64,000 nucleotides of DNA from Didymella arachidicola. Lineage: Eukaryota > Ascomycota > Dothideomycetes > Pleosporales > Didymellaceae. Below are positions 18,073-30,401 of this stretch, piece after piece (positions within the stretch are counted from its first letter, which is position 1; each line of letters begins with the position of its first letter). The stretch lies in contig CM049993.1 of the NCBI GenBank assembly GCA_016630955.3, forward strand, positions 868,001 through 932,000, given 5' to 3'. Below the pieces are notes generated by a model, which saw nothing but the letters and a program-made list of their open reading frames with translations, made no database searches and was not told the origin of the DNA. A program made the position numbers and the translations under genes.

Positions 18073-21000
18073 TCAACCTAACATGATCTCCTTCCACTTC
18101 GCCGTCCGCATGAAAGCCTCCTTGAAAACCTTCCCAAGACCAACACGTTCCCATTTCTCGTCCTTTCTCTCAATAAGCAGCACATAGAAAAGATCCCACT
18201 CAGACTGATCTCGCTCTTTTGGGATGTAGTAATTCCAAGTCTCACATTCAGTTGTGGAGAACTTCTTGGCTTCGGAGATGGCGATGAACTCCCGTTTGCG
18301 ATGGGATTCCGCCTCATCCCAACGTTTCGAATCAAGCATGATCGACCCGCACCAGTCTCCGCTCCTATCGGCAACGTGGAACTTGTTCAGGCCAGTCATG
18401 GCACTAGAGGTGGTGTTGCATTGTTCGCTCGCAGGCTCGATGTACAGCCAGGTATAGTATGTGTAAAACTGAAGAATGGGCATGAGAGGAAATTCGGAGC
18501 TGTTTGGCTGCCTGGAATACCCAGCGATCTTGGGTTTGTATGGGCACTCTTTAGGACAGATGTGGAACTGCGGTGTTGACTCAGTCTGCTGCGGGTATAG
18601 ATCCGTATGTGGCCTGAATAGGTTGTCATAGGCTGCTGCTCCCCCATCAAGTTCATCTGGCTCTGGCTCAGCAACGGGTGGCAAAGGCCTTGTATGGATA
18701 GATCTCTGAGTAGAGGTTGTGTATTGAGGCTGACCAGACAGAGGTACTCCTGGCCTGGATCCGTCGTAGCGCTGGCTTTGCGGCTGACCTTGTGGAGGGT
18801 GCGGAGCATTCGGCATTCCGTACGGAGGTGGAGGACGTTGAATAGGAGGTCCGCCAGGTTGCACTTGGACTTGGTGAGAATAAGGCTTCGCACCATAGCT
18901 TGGTGGAGGCTGGGAGGGCATACCTTGAGTGGGGTCGCTTGGGGCTGCATGTTGTGCAAATGGCCCATCTAGGGGCGAACGGAGATGCGGGGACGCGCCC
19001 GGTCGTGCGTAATTTTGGGGCGCAGATAGTTGTCGCTTAGACCGGTGTTTGGTATGGTCCAGAGACCGAGGGTCTATCGGCATAGGAGCAGGCGGTAGTG
19101 GAGCGTGTATCTCGAACGGATACTTGAGATAATCGCGCTTTCTATCTGATAGGAAAATGCTAGGCTTTGTGCCTCCTCGGTATCTGGACTTTGTTCCAGA
19201 TGTACTCCGGCGGTCCCGGCTCTGATGGTTGGATAGTGATTCGGATAGCCGCTCGAGCCCTAGGGTCTTGAGCATCCAAGTTTTGAAACAGGAGCGAAGG
19301 TCCATCGTCTGCGTCCATTGTAAGATCATATTCGCAAACTCTCTGCATCCAATCATCTTGAAAAAGACAATCATCGGATAGACAAGTAGCCTGATAACAG
19401 CACCAATATCCCCCCAAAGAGCGTCGATGGTTGGTTGAGCTATCTGCATATGTTCAACTGGCTTGTGAACGCTTTCTGATCGAGCTCGTTTATTGTCCCG
19501 CACTGCTGATCCAGAAGTATCCCTTCTCTTGACCCAGAATTTGCTGGATCTTGCTCTTCGATGTCGGTACGAGATGGAACTGGCCCCAGATGTGGAATCC
19601 CATTCATTAGAGCTGCTTTTGTGAATCAGTCTACTTCTGGCAAGGTGATGCGAAGACCTACCTGTTCCAACCAGTACTAGAAAAATCTGAGTCCGTGTCA
19701 GATACGCCGCGAGGACGGGTGGTTGGAGGAGGAGGTGGTGGTGGCGGTGGAGGCGGTAGAGTCTGGACAATACGCGGTGGATAAGGCGCTGGCTTGCCCC
19801 GGTCGCTGAAGTGCTGAAAAATAGCGCCCGCGCTTGTGCGAATGCCACTATATCCACGCCATCTTGCATCCTCGCTGCCATCAAGCGTCCATGCTTTTGG
19901 ATCCCACAAAGGTCTCAAATCCCCTTTACCATCGCGAATGTACCACCGTATCCAAGTGTGTCTTTCAAGCCATTCGCTTGGGTTCTCGAGGGTATCACCA
20001 AGGGCGTCGTGCCTATAATTTGTCGGTGTGCCTAACCAACCCATCCAGCTCCAACTTGGGAACTCAAGACCTTCGTAATCTGTAAGCTCTTCCTCTGTCT
20101 TCGGCTTGCGGCGATCTACCAGATCCGTATGCTGCCATAACAACGCAAGGTCAAAATGCGAGGTTGGCAGACCGAAAACAAAAGGGGCACACATCCGTTC
20201 TTCCATGACATTCGTGATGCCACTGAAAGCAGCCAAAATGTCTTTCGGCTTCGTCAATGCTCTGGAGCTGTAAAGGCTGACCACCTTTGAATAGACCCAA
20301 AATGACCTCTGGGGTAGCTGGCGGAACATCTGCATTGGAGCATCAACCAGATCCAAAGACCAGCCAGCCCCTTCTCTGTCAGCGTAAAGATCCTCTGACA
20401 TACCAGTGGAGCGGCATTGAAAATAGACACGCCCTGCTACAAAAATGAGACATCGGCGGGAAAGAAGCCGCTCTTGAAAAGTCCAAGCTCTTGTGTTCCA
20501 TTTTGAGGCTCGCACGTACGTCTCTGGGGGTCTACTGACCATCAGATGGACACCATCCCCGCAATCGGCAATCATTTGGTTAGTCGCGTTCTCCTCCCGT
20601 TTCATCGCACACAAGCCGGTGAACCCATCCTCACCATCTGCAGCACAGATGGTCAGGTGTGCACCACCGTAGATCGAATCCATATTGAAGGCATTTAGCT
20701 TCCACGAGTTCTTGCTGTCTTGTGTGATACAAAGAGCGTCCACCCACAAGAATCGCAGGCCAAGACTGCGAACCAACAGGATAGTGTCTCGGATGACTGG
20801 AGGCAATTCTGGCCAATATTGCCCTAGGCCACCATGTAGCCTCAGAGAATTAATGTTCTCAAGGGTCGCAGTGAACGAAGGTCGCGTGCCCCAGACGTAG
20901 CTCAGCGCTGCATACTTGAGTCTCGGTGCGTGAGGACCGGGGCCAGCCAATGGCAACTCTGTCAGGTGCATATTGACCACATCGATGACGCCAAAGTATG

Positions 21001-21827
21001 AATGTGACATCACATCTCTGAACCTCGTTTGCGTACTAGGACTCAGGGATCCACAAGGGCCAGAGTGGCCGTCCTGACAGAGGTCAAACCAGCTCTTGAG
21101 ACGTACGTGCGTGGTTCCACTGCTCTGTATGCGTCGTCCGAGGAAGAGTGACTCACGGCCCCATGTCCGATAGGCATCAGATCCTGTCTTGAAGTATTCT
21201 CTTGCCTGTGTCACAAACACTAAATAGGCGTCACTTAAGTGTGGATGGTTCCATGTCAGATGGAACCGCCTGGTCAATCCACGAGCCGTGTCTTCTCCAC
21301 TGCGCGATTTGCTTGGGGATGTCAATGCTCGCCGACCATCGATCTCCCAGTTGCCATGACAAACGGCCGGACCCAGATGATCGAGTTGGCTCCCTGCGGC
21401 GTTCGTTGGCCCAGGCACAAAGTCTATTGATTTTGCTATCAGGTCGCACAGTGGACATCCGTTCGTGCCTCTCGACTGTAGATCTTGCAACGTCCCTAAA
21501 TTTGCAGCGTGAGGGGACGAAACAAGTGAGTTGACGGAGGTGAACGCAGAGGAGTCTCGAGTGGAGGGACCTGGCACTTGGACGATAAAGCGATCTACGC
21601 TGAGCTTAAGGCTGCGGCATGTCTTACAAAGCTGCTGCAATCGATCAGACACAGTCGTGAGAGATGTAAGGCCGACATACTGGCACCAGGTTCTGATCAC
21701 TCCTCAGTGGCATCAATTCCTCTGCGGACTGGTACTCGAACCATTCCTCGGGTTCTGATTCGAGGCCTTCTATTCCATCGACTTGAGGAGTGCCAAAAGC
21801 TCTCTCTGTCTGCGGAAGCTCATCCAT
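18073..21827 (-). CDS. large HET-domain protein, 1219 aa, with proline-rich linker
   Basis: Exons are 21827-21681, 21634-19662 and 19612-18073; introns of 46 and 49 nt keep phases 0 and 2. It begins MDELPQTERAFG. A Cys pair region QLCKTCRSLKLS follows the first intron, with a second CPLCDLI. The HET domain spans about residues 285-450: YAALSYVWGTR, RFLWVDALCITQDS and TRAWTFQERLLSRRCL. After it come PSWSWMGWLG, an 11-residue proline run and a long Pro/Gln-rich region (exon 3). The C-terminal block has FIAISEAKKF, NYYIPKERDQSEWDLFYVLL and VGLGKVF, common at the end of large fungal HET proteins. Without the splice at 19613-19661 the two long frames would look like separate genes. It probably acts in non-self recognition; partner and trigger are unknown. 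Confidence 0.85.
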
Positions 21828-22387
21828 CTGGAAGTCGTTCAACGGGAAATATTTACCAGAATACGAGAAGGCAGACCGCCATGGTAATGGTCTTTACAGT
21901 GCGTTATGCGGGGTGCTTTGCACTGCCTGACCGGTGAGTAGAGGGACCGGCAGCCGCGGCAGATTACGGAGGGGTGTGGTTGGTCCTTCTGAATTTTCTC
22001 GATCGTGTATGGTCCTTACTATGACGTGGCTTGAAGGGCCTGCGAATCTGTTGATTTTCCAAAAACAAAACAAAGAAGCTTCGAGACGTGCATAGGAGAT
22101 ATGAATAAACGGACGAAGAAGCTGCGCTGCACTGGAAGCTGCCAGGCGCAACCTTGCCGTCTTGGCAAGTACGTAGGCGTTGCGTAGCTGCACTTGCCTT
22201 CAACTCGAAGGCGGCAACGGGCGCCTGGAGAGCGAAAGCGGTTCTTATTATCCTACATGTTGGCTTACCAACCTGATGCCTGAATTGCGCTTGAGTGCGC
22301 CCATCTGCCGATGCAAGAACATCAGCTATCGCCCTGCGCCTTGTTCGCCATGCATAGATGCGCCGAATATGAGTGACTTCCCTACTC
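21828..22387. other. intergenic, HET gene promoter and SKT5 3' flank
   Basis: This contains the upstream region of the minus-strand HET gene and the 3' side of SKT5. I see no gene or repeat. Confidence 0.4.
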
Positions 22388-25300
22388 CTACATGACCGTG
22401 CAATTCTCTTCCTGCTGCTTCTGATTGCTCCTACTAAGACGCTCGCGCTTCATCTGGGCCTTGGACCCACCCCGCTTCAATTCCTCGAGGCGTTCCTGCG
22501 CTTTGGGGAATTTGTATGCTATCACACGTTAGCCCTTGTCCTACAGTTGAACCACATTAATGACCTACCAGCTGCCCTTCCATACCATCTCTTCGCCTCC
22601 TCCAAGCTCTTCGGGCACCCTATACCCACCTCCGTGAAATAGCCCATCGCAAAGAGCGCCTTGGGCAGTGGGGGCTCGGCGCATGCTGCCTTTCGCGCCC
22701 ACAGATAAGCCTCGGTATCACTCTGCTGAAGCACACCCTCAATGCCCGTGAGGTACCATCCCGAAAGAGCAAGTTCACTCTGATGCTCCTCCTGTGCCGC
22801 AGCTTTCGTATACCAACCGATGCTCTTCCGTGGGTCAATGGGGCAACCCAGCAGACCGTATTCGTACGCCTGGCCAAGGCGGAACTGTGAGAACTTGTAC
22901 CCTAAGTCAGCGGCTTGCATAAAGAGCTGCAGGGCGTAGGCTTCGTCAGTTATGATGCGTTCGTTGCCGTTGGCGGGCTGCTCATAAATGAGAGCGAGTT
23001 CGTGGAGGGCGTGCGGGTTGTCCCGGTCGGCTTGGTTTGCAGCTCGTTGAAGCATATTGATTGCCTCGCCTTGGTTCTTTTGTTGGCCTAGCAGACCTTT
23101 GAGGAGGATCATGCCCATTTTGTATAGCGCTGGGGTATCGCCAAGGGCTGCGGCGCGGCGGTACCATTGCACTGCCTTCAGAGGGTCGCGCTTTGTGCCG
23201 CCACCTTCTTCATGGCCCATCTCGCAGCAGACAGCTGTGCGGTACGCACTTGCAGCGTGACCTGCCTTTGCAGCTCCTTGATAGAGTGTAAAAGCTTCTT
23301 TGGTATCCACTTGGAGACCTAGCTGTCCTTGACCATAACAGTCAGCGAGGTAGAACATAGCTTCGCCGTATTGATGCTGAGCCAGTTTCTTTACAATCTT
23401 GTGGGCTTCGAGGACAAACTTCTCCTTGTTCTTGTCACGAGTGCGCTTGTCTGCCGTTCCATTTTCGTCGGCGAGTACACTTGCAGCCTCGACCAGCTTC
23501 TTCGCCAGGCGAAGTCCAGTAGCCTCGTCGTTGGGGTTGTCCTTCCATGTCTTGCGTAAACGATTCAACTCATCGTACGTAACAGGGTGTGGCACAGAGC
23601 TGCGTCGCCGGCCGCCAGACTGTTGTGCGATAGAGTGCTGGCTTTCGAGACTGTTGCGAGGTTGTTCGCTATTATACTGTCGCACTGGTGGCGGCCTCTG
23701 GGCGTTGGTCGGCTGCCGTTGAGGCTGCTGTTGCTGCTGTTGCTGCTGCATGAGCCCGGCTCGAACGGGGACTGGATGAGAGGGCAAAGCATCCGGATTC
23801 ATCTGTGGTTGGGTCGTGCCTGGTCTTCGACCAAGTGTATCGCTCGGTGTGCGGCCGGGTGCAGGTGCTGCCGTTCCTGGACGAACCATGGGAGAGCCTT
23901 GCATAGGCGAGGAGATATTCCTCATGGTATTCGGTCCTGGCTCGGAGTGGACGGTGTCATCCGAATATCCTCTCTGGATAGGCGGTGGTCCTCTGGCAAA
24001 GCGAGGGTCGAATCCCTGATTGGGTCGCCCTCTTTGCATGCCATCAGTCGTCATGCCACGCGGAGGCGGTCCTCGTCCTCGCGGCCCAGGTGGCAATCCG
24101 TTGGGACCTGCAAAGCCAGTGTTGGCTCTTGCGGGGGCAGGCATGGGAGGAGCATCTGCAGCCATCTCGTATGTACGATTGTATTGCGCGTTGAGATCAG
24201 GCTGCGATCTGCTTCGGAACGAGTGTTGCTGGAAGTTGCCGTGCGGAGAAACACCGTTCATTGGGTCATTTTGCTGTTGTTGTCGCGGTCCGACAGGGTT
24301 AGTTGGTGAAAGGTGGTTATCTATTGAGTCGCCTCGCCTATGTCCGCGGCTGGGCTCTGGCATTGCATCGAAGTTGGGCATATCAATTGTTTCAGCTATG
24401 CTCCCACGGTGACCGGTCCCGCCGGTCTGGTAGTCGTCGTAGAAGGTGTCCAATGTCGGCTTTTGGTCATCCGGAGACGGAAGTTGCTGGCTCGGCGCAA
24501 CATATTGATGCTGTTGGGTCTGCATTCGCGGCATTGGGGGACGCTGCTGTGGCTGACGAGTCGGCACGTTCTGTCTGTTACTCTCCGCGGTCGACGGCCT
24601 GGGAGGAATGTATGGAGGGGATTCGGGGCCGTGGTAGCTATCCAGAGCGCCAGGATTAGCCCATTGTTGCTGGTTCGCATTCATGTTCTGGGGCATCGTC
24701 ACCGCACGCTGTGTACCCTGGCCGAACATTTGCTGAGAAGGCGACTTCGGACCCTGTTGGTGAGGGTGAGGTGGTTCCCTGTTACTGTCTAGCTCCACAT
24801 CAGACGGTCTCTGCCCTGTGGCCATGCGGCCTGGAGGTGGCCGGCGCTGGCCCTGCGCATTGCCTTCGAATTGTCCAGAGTCTGCTCTTCCATTTGGCAG
24901 GGGTCTATCAGGTCCCCTGCCGTCCGGGTGCATGCCGCGTGCTACGGGCCGTTTCTGCCTCTCCTCTGACTTTCTGCCGTTGAGGTCCATTTGTGACATA
25001 GCCTGGTCCAAATTTCCCTTCTTCGATGCCTGCATGGTGTGTTTGGTGGGGAATGTTGGGAATGGATTGTCCTGGGCTATCGTTTTGGGCGCCTTTGGCT
25101 GTAGCATCGAGCGGTCCATACCTGCATCACGCGGTCAACTTGCCAAAGTTCGCTAGACACTATGAAGCAGCTCACCTGCGGGTTTCAAGCCTCCACGCCC
25201 CGTTTGGCTCGGCGACGGCGCACTTCCTCTGCCCGTCGGCCGCCTGGGATCCTGCCCACTCCCCTGCCGCGGTCGCTGCGGTTGGCGGCTGTCATAGCGC

Positions 25301-25623
25301 TGTTCCTGTTGTGGAGGTCTCCGGCTTTGCGCCTGTGGCGCTTGTCGCCCATATGCGCTGTCATCATTGTAATGCTGCTGCTGTTGTGGTTGTTGCTGCT
25401 GTGCATGTCCATATCCGGCCTGCGGGTCATTATAGTAGCCGTTGTCCCAGCCATGCTGATCGTATCCGTGCTGATCGTAGCCGTAATCGTACTGTGGGTC
25501 GGCGTAGTACTGATCGTTGTGATACTGCTGCTGTACCTGCGACGCATGTTGCTGGTCGTAATATTGCGGATGCTGCTGCTGGCGCGGCTGCGGGCGACCG
25601 TCGTACTGCTGCTGGTATGCCAT
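22388..25623 (-). CDS. SKT5: Skt5/Chs4-type chitin synthase activator with Sel1 repeats and CaaX box, 1043 aa
   Basis: Skt5 (Chs4) activates and anchors chitin synthase III at the plasma membrane and septum. Exons are 25623-25176, 25121-22569 and 22518-22388; introns are 54 and 50 nt and keep frame. The first 600 residues are low-complexity, rich in Gln, Pro, Tyr and Gly, with a poly-Gln run near residue 600. The C-terminal part has at least six Sel1-like repeats, for example AMFYLADCYGQGQLG, PLKAVQWYRRAA and PALYKMGMILL. The last exon encodes FPKAQERLEELKRGG and ends CTVM, a prenylation (CaaX) motif known in yeast Skt5. Missing this last exon would leave the frame to run into the intron and lose the lipid anchor. 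Long minus-strand coding causes several false plus-strand frames here. Confidence 0.9.
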
Positions 25624-26647
25624 GTTCGCGGGGCACGTTATCGTATACCAAACTCAGCAAAACCACATGCACCGGGCGCGTTCTTTCGTGGAGTAGTGCT
25701 GCGGATCGCGCCACTCAGCAGCGGGGACCTGCAGCCTTTAAAGCAAAGCTTGGATGTGATGTCCTCGACCCCGAAACGACCTTGTGAAGAGTGAGAAGCT
25801 TTGGGCCGGGGCGTCGGAAAGTAACTGCAAGGTTGCGCGGTACTTGGCAGGGACCTGAAATTAAAGAACGTTATGAACCTGGGAACGGGAAACGGGAGGA
25901 TTCCGCCGGGTTCCTGCTTCAAGTTAAGGTTGATGGTTTGCTGCCAGCAGCCAGCGTGGAGATGGCTTCTATGCTGTGCTTGAGCGTTGTTTCAGGGGCC
26001 ACTGGTGCTACGGCTGTGCTTTAAGACGAGAGGTGGATGCATCTATGCCTTGGAGCAAGTGGTCAGGCACTCAATTTCGCCTACGAGGGATCCTTGGTAC
26101 AGTTCAAATTGAACCAACATCGGTGGAACCGCGCGGCGAAGAGACTGCTTATGACGAGGAATGTGGAGGTCCTCACGAGGTTACGTGAATATAGATTCAT
26201 GCTACAAGCAACCTCCTAGTTTCAGCTGTGCCAATCAAGCTTTGTTTTGGGCTTTTTGGTCCATCTCACGCACGCTTTACACGATGTCGGTCGCATAGCC
26301 GCTGTGCATACGGACTTCAACTGAGATGCGTCCAATGATCATGCAACGTGCCCCGAGACCTTCAATTGCTGATCCCCCCTCGGATCCATAACGCTCGTGG
26401 TCTCATGCAACTGTGGGGCGGTGGCCGGGGTGCTCCAACGGGGCCGGCTTCAGTAATTGTGGCGGTGCGACGCCACAACTAACTCTTTTGAATCGATAAT
26501 ATCGATCATCGAGTCCTCGAAGGCGCAGGCGCAACAACCACGGGCTCGACAACACAATCCTGAATCCGTGCCGCTGCCTTAAAACAGTCAATTCTGAAGT
26601 TATCACCGAGCCATCCGATCCAGGAAAATCTTGCAACTATCGCCGCC
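25624..26647. other. intergenic between SKT5 and CBP4
   Basis: These 1024 bp lie between two divergent start codons and contain both promoters, probably including a long SKT5 leader. I see no gene. Confidence 0.45.
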
Positions 26648-27151
26648 ATGCCTGGAATGGGTACATACATCAAGGCCATCTCGGCGTACGTCCAGGTTTC
26701 TCTTTGCGCATCCCAGCTGGCTCACTAACATGTCATAGAGGCGCAGCACTCTGCATCGGCGGACCCGCGCTGGTCATGTGGGTGACGCCGTCTGAGGAAG
26801 AGATATTCAAGGTAAGCAGGTCGCCACATGCAGACGAAGCATCTAACGCCTCCCAGCGCTACAGCCCTGAGCTCCAGAAGAAGGCACTTGCAAGCAGGGA
26901 ACAGCGCCAGAAGGACTTTGACGGGTTTGTCCACCAGCTGAAGGACCTGTCCAAGTCAGACAAGCCCAGTAAGTACTGCTGTTCTGATATGGAGATAAGG
27001 CCTGAGTCTAACGTGCGTAGTTTGGATTGCACAGAAGGAGCACGATGCAAAGCAGTCAGCAGCAGAGCAGCAGCGTTTGAGAGATGAGCGCGATGCATAT
27101 GCTGCGGACAGCAGGAGACTGCAGCAGGAGATTCGAAATGCCTCGCAATGA
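26648..27151 (+). CDS. CBP4: Cbp4-like cytochrome bc1 assembly factor, 117 aa
   Basis: Cbp4 is a small inner-membrane protein of mitochondria that works with Cbp3-Cbp6 in the assembly of cytochrome b. Exons are 26648-26685, 26739-26811, 26857-26968 and 27021-27151; all joints keep frame. The spliced start MPGMGTYIKAISAGAALC leads into one membrane segment, ALCIGGPALVMWV, followed by TPSEEEIFKRYSPELQ and REQRQKDFDGFV, the conserved Cbp4 core. SDKPIWIAQ spans the third intron. The rest is charged helix ending RNASQ. The length fits fungal Cbp4. Because each exon is so short the gene is easily missed by frame-based gene finding. Confidence 0.88.
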
Positions 27152-27527
27152 GTACCGGCCAGGCTGTGGTGTCATGGGCGTTTACTACTGTGTATATTTG
27201 CATCTGTATGAGTACGAGACTAAACAAAATCTACGCTTCGCCTCGAGAGAGGTAATTGACGACGTTTGTAATGGCCATGGGGGCGCATTTGGGCTCAATG
27301 ACCCCTGCAGAACGAAGTCGACTATAAAAATCGTTCGCAATCAACGGTTGGTTTGACAGCTGGAGCAGCAGGCTGCCATCGGTGGGTCGCTAATAGTCGC
27401 GGACGATGGAAGACTTCGAGATGTGAATGCCTCGTGACAGCGCGATCAAGCGCATTGCCGCCTCGACGCGCTTCCACCACCCGCACCTCCACCTCGCTCC
27501 CCACTATCGCCATCACAGCTGCACCAA
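27152..27527. promoter_or_regulatory. intergenic between CBP4 and RAD1
   Basis: This holds the CBP4 3' end and the RAD1 promoter. I see no specific site. Confidence 0.35.
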
Positions 27528-30401
27528 ATGCCCAGCGATGCGCAAGCCCCCGTGAAGCTCTCGTTGCCTCTTGTACAGCACCTCCAGACTCCAGATCATA
27601 CATCACTGACGTCATCACAGGAATTCCAGCAAGAGATCTTCAAAGAGCTGCGCGAAGAGGATGAGCTGGTTCTCCTCGCACGCGGCCTTGGCCTTCTGCG
27701 CATAGTCACAAATCTTCTCCATTCCTACGATGCCGCCGGGAACAACCTTATACTGCTTGTCGGCGCAGATGAGCGCGAGAACGTCTGGATTGGCGAGGCG
27801 CTCGCAGAGCATGCAGCTGTCAGCCAGGCGCCAAAGTGCAGAGGGCTGAGCTTGGTGAACACAGACTTGATGAGTGTGGGGACGCGCGAGAAGATGTATG
27901 CGCAGGGCGGCATCTTCAGCATCACGTCGCGAATCCTCATCGTGGACTTCCTGTCTGGACTGCTAAACCCGGAGACGGTGACTGGTCTGGTGGTGCTGCA
28001 TGCTGAGAAGGTCGTTGCAACATCCCTGGAGGCGTTCATTCTCAGGATATACCGGCAGAAGAATAAGGCGGGCTTCTTGAAGGCTTTCTCGGATACGCCG
28101 GAGCCGTTCACAATGGGCTACTCGCCGCTCACGAATATGATGAAGAACCTCTTCATGCAGAAGCCGGCCCTGTACCCGCGGTTTCACGTCTCGGTCGCAA
28201 ACTCGCTAGAGGGACGGAAGAAGGCCGAAGTCATCGAGCTGGAAGTGCCGATGACAGATGCCATGCAGGACATACAGAACGCGGTGCTTGAGTGCGTCGA
28301 GGCCAGCATCAGCGAGCTGAAGAAGGCGAATCCTGGGCTCGAGGTTGAGGACTGGACACTGGATAGCGCACTGCACAAGAACTTCGATCAGATCATCAGG
28401 CGCCAGCTCGACCCTGTCTGGCATCGCACAACGTTCAAGACGCGGCAAGTCGTCCGCGATCTGTCGTTGCTTCGGACGATTTTGCATGCCTTGCTTACAT
28501 ACGATGCTGTGAATTTCAACAAGTATCTTGACACCGTCCTCGCGGCCTCGCAACCACCTCCAGGGTCAACTAAACAAAACCAGTCGCCTTGGCTTTTTCT
28601 CGACGCCGCCGATACTATCTTCAGCACGGCGAAGAGAAGGGTGTACACAGGGAAAGCAACCAATGCAGAGCTCGCAGGGGACGCTAATATCGCTCCTGAA
28701 TCGCTCGAGCCTGTGCTCGAAGAGTTTCCAAAATGGGCTCAGCTCGCTGAGATCCTTCAGGAGATCGAGCAGGATGCTTACTTCAATCCCACACCCCAGG
28801 ACAGCTCGAATGGGTCCATTCTGATCATGTGCAGTGACCACGGTACCTGCTCGCAGCTAAGAGAATACCTCCAGACTATGTTTGTCAGGTCTGAGGAGAG
28901 CAAGGACGACGATGAAGACCATGGTGAGCCTTCTGCCAGGTTCATGATGAGACGAAAGCTTCGCAACTATCTATCCTGGAAGCGTGACTTCAGCAAGGTA
29001 AGCTCTACGCTCTTCCAGGAAAACCAGAAGGCCATCAACGGCAGCACCGACCAAAAAGTCCAGAGCGGCAAGACCTCTGGCAAACCACCGCCTAATAAGC
29101 GGCGGCGTATAAGAGGGGGTGGAAACACTGCCACTTCAACACGTAACGACTTCGGTGCTGTGCGCACAGCTGGTGACAAAGACGCACACATCGCGAGTCT
29201 TATGGCAGAGTTACAGCCTACCGAAATAGAAGCTGCCCAGAAGCCCGGTGATGTTGGATACGACCCACTCGACAACATGGAAGACTACTACGAGCTCTTC
29301 TCGATAGACTCGACAATCATCATTCACCCCTACTCTGGCGATCTCGATGAGCACATCCTCGAAGAAATGAAGCCACGCTACGTAGTCATGTACGAGCCGG
29401 ATGCTGCCTTCATCCGACGTATCGAAGTCTACCGCTCATCCCACACCGACCGCACCGTCAAAGTATTCTTCATGTACTATGGCGGCAGCGTCGAAGAGCA
29501 GCGCTACCTCTCCGCCGTGCGGCGAGAAAAAGACGCCTTCACACGCCTGATCAAGGAACGCGCAAACATGGCCCTCAATCTGAACACAAACGCCAATCTC
29601 GCGCCCGAAGAATCCTTCTTACGAACCGTCAACACCAGGATAGCAGGCGGCGGACGCCTAACAGCAACCACAGAGCCGCCCAGAGTGGTCGTCGACGTCC
29701 GCGAGTTCCGCTCCTCGCTCCCCTCCCTCCTCCACGGCCGCGCCATGGTCATCGTGCCGTGCATGCTGACAGTTGGCGATTACGTGCTGTCGCCCAACAT
29801 CTGCATCGAGCGCAAATCCGTGCGTGATCTGATCGGCTCGTTTGCCAACGGCCGGCTCTACAACCAAGTCGAGTCCATGACGGAGCACTACAAGCACCCG
29901 ATGCTGCTGATTGAATTCGACGCAAACAAGTCCTTCACGCTCGAGCCCTTTGCCGACTTCTCCAACCAGAGCGCGGCTTCGGGGCTCGCCGCCACGCCCG
30001 ATTTGCAGGGGAAGCTGGTGATGCTGACCCTTGCGTTTCCGCGGCTTAGGATCATCTGGAGCTCCAGCCCGTACCAGACGGCTGAGATCTTTGCCGAGCT
30101 CAAGAAACAGCAGGACGAGCCGGATCCGCTCAAGGCTGTTAGCTTGGGTCTGGATCCTAGCATGGGCGGCGACGATCTGAGGAGCTTTAACCAGACGACG
30201 CAGGATATGCTGCGCACGCTGCCCGGCGTCAACGAGAGCATTGTCACGACGCTGATGCTGCGGGTGGAGAATATAGAGGAGCTGGCCAACATGCTGGAGA
30301 GGGAGGTCTGTTGGCTGATTGGCACGGATGTGGGGCGCAGGGTGTGGAGGTTCTTCAATCGCAGTGTGTATGAGGATGTGCAGGTGCCGACGTTTAGCTA
30401 G
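27528..30401 (+). CDS. RAD1: XPF/Rad1-type structure-specific DNA repair endonuclease, 957 aa
   Basis: Rad1 (XPF) forms a heterodimer with Rad10 (ERCC1) and cuts 5' of DNA lesions in nucleotide excision repair, and also acts in crosslink repair and single-strand annealing. The gene is intronless. The N-terminal part (about residues 20-500) is the degenerate helicase-like region, with ILIVDFLSGLLNPETVTGLVVLHAE. A nuclear-type basic stretch NKRRRIRGG lies near residue 525. The ERCC4 nuclease has VVVDVREFRSSLP, VGDYVLSPNICIERK and the catalytic motif ERKSVRD at residues 761-767. The C-terminus has a helix-hairpin-helix pair (LRTLPGVNES, VENIEELANMLE) for Rad10 binding. The length is close to human XPF (916). 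It converges with eIF1A, with 196 bp between the stops. Confidence 0.95.
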   Translation: MPSDAQAPVKLSLPLVQHLQTPDHTSLTSSQEFQQEIFKELREEDELVLLARGLGLLRIVTNLLHSYDAAGNNLILLVGADERENVWIGEALAEHAAVSQAPKCRGLSLVNTDLMSVGTREKMYAQGGIFSITSRILIVDFLSGLLNPETVTGLVVLHAEKVVATSLEAFILRIYRQKNKAGFLKAFSDTPEPFTMGYSPLTNMMKNLFMQKPALYPRFHVSVANSLEGRKKAEVIELEVPMTDAMQDIQNAVLECVEASISELKKANPGLEVEDWTLDSALHKNFDQIIRRQLDPVWHRTTFKTRQVVRDLSLLRTILHALLTYDAVNFNKYLDTVLAASQPPPGSTKQNQSPWLFLDAADTIFSTAKRRVYTGKATNAELAGDANIAPESLEPVLEEFPKWAQLAEILQEIEQDAYFNPTPQDSSNGSILIMCSDHGTCSQLREYLQTMFVRSEESKDDDEDHGEPSARFMMRRKLRNYLSWKRDFSKVSSTLFQENQKAINGSTDQKVQSGKTSGKPPPNKRRRIRGGGNTATSTRNDFGAVRTAGDKDAHIASLMAELQPTEIEAAQKPGDVGYDPLDNMEDYYELFSIDSTIIIHPYSGDLDEHILEEMKPRYVVMYEPDAAFIRRIEVYRSSHTDRTVKVFFMYYGGSVEEQRYLSAVRREKDAFTRLIKERANMALNLNTNANLAPEESFLRTVNTRIAGGGRLTATTEPPRVVVDVREFRSSLPSLLHGRAMVIVPCMLTVGDYVLSPNICIERKSVRDLIGSFANGRLYNQVESMTEHYKHPMLLIEFDANKSFTLEPFADFSNQSAASGLAATPDLQGKLVMLTLAFPRLRIIWSSSPYQTAEIFAELKKQQDEPDPLKAVSLGLDPSMGGDDLRSFNQTTQDMLRTLPGVNESIVTTLMLRVENIEELANMLEREVCWLIGTDVGRRVWRFFNRSVYEDVQVPTFS

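Noticed and set aside
23587..25794. Long plus-strand open frames opposite SKT5
   Set aside because: They are antisense shadows of the Gln/Pro/Gly-rich minus-strand exons, rich in Arg, Leu and Val runs from repeat codons.
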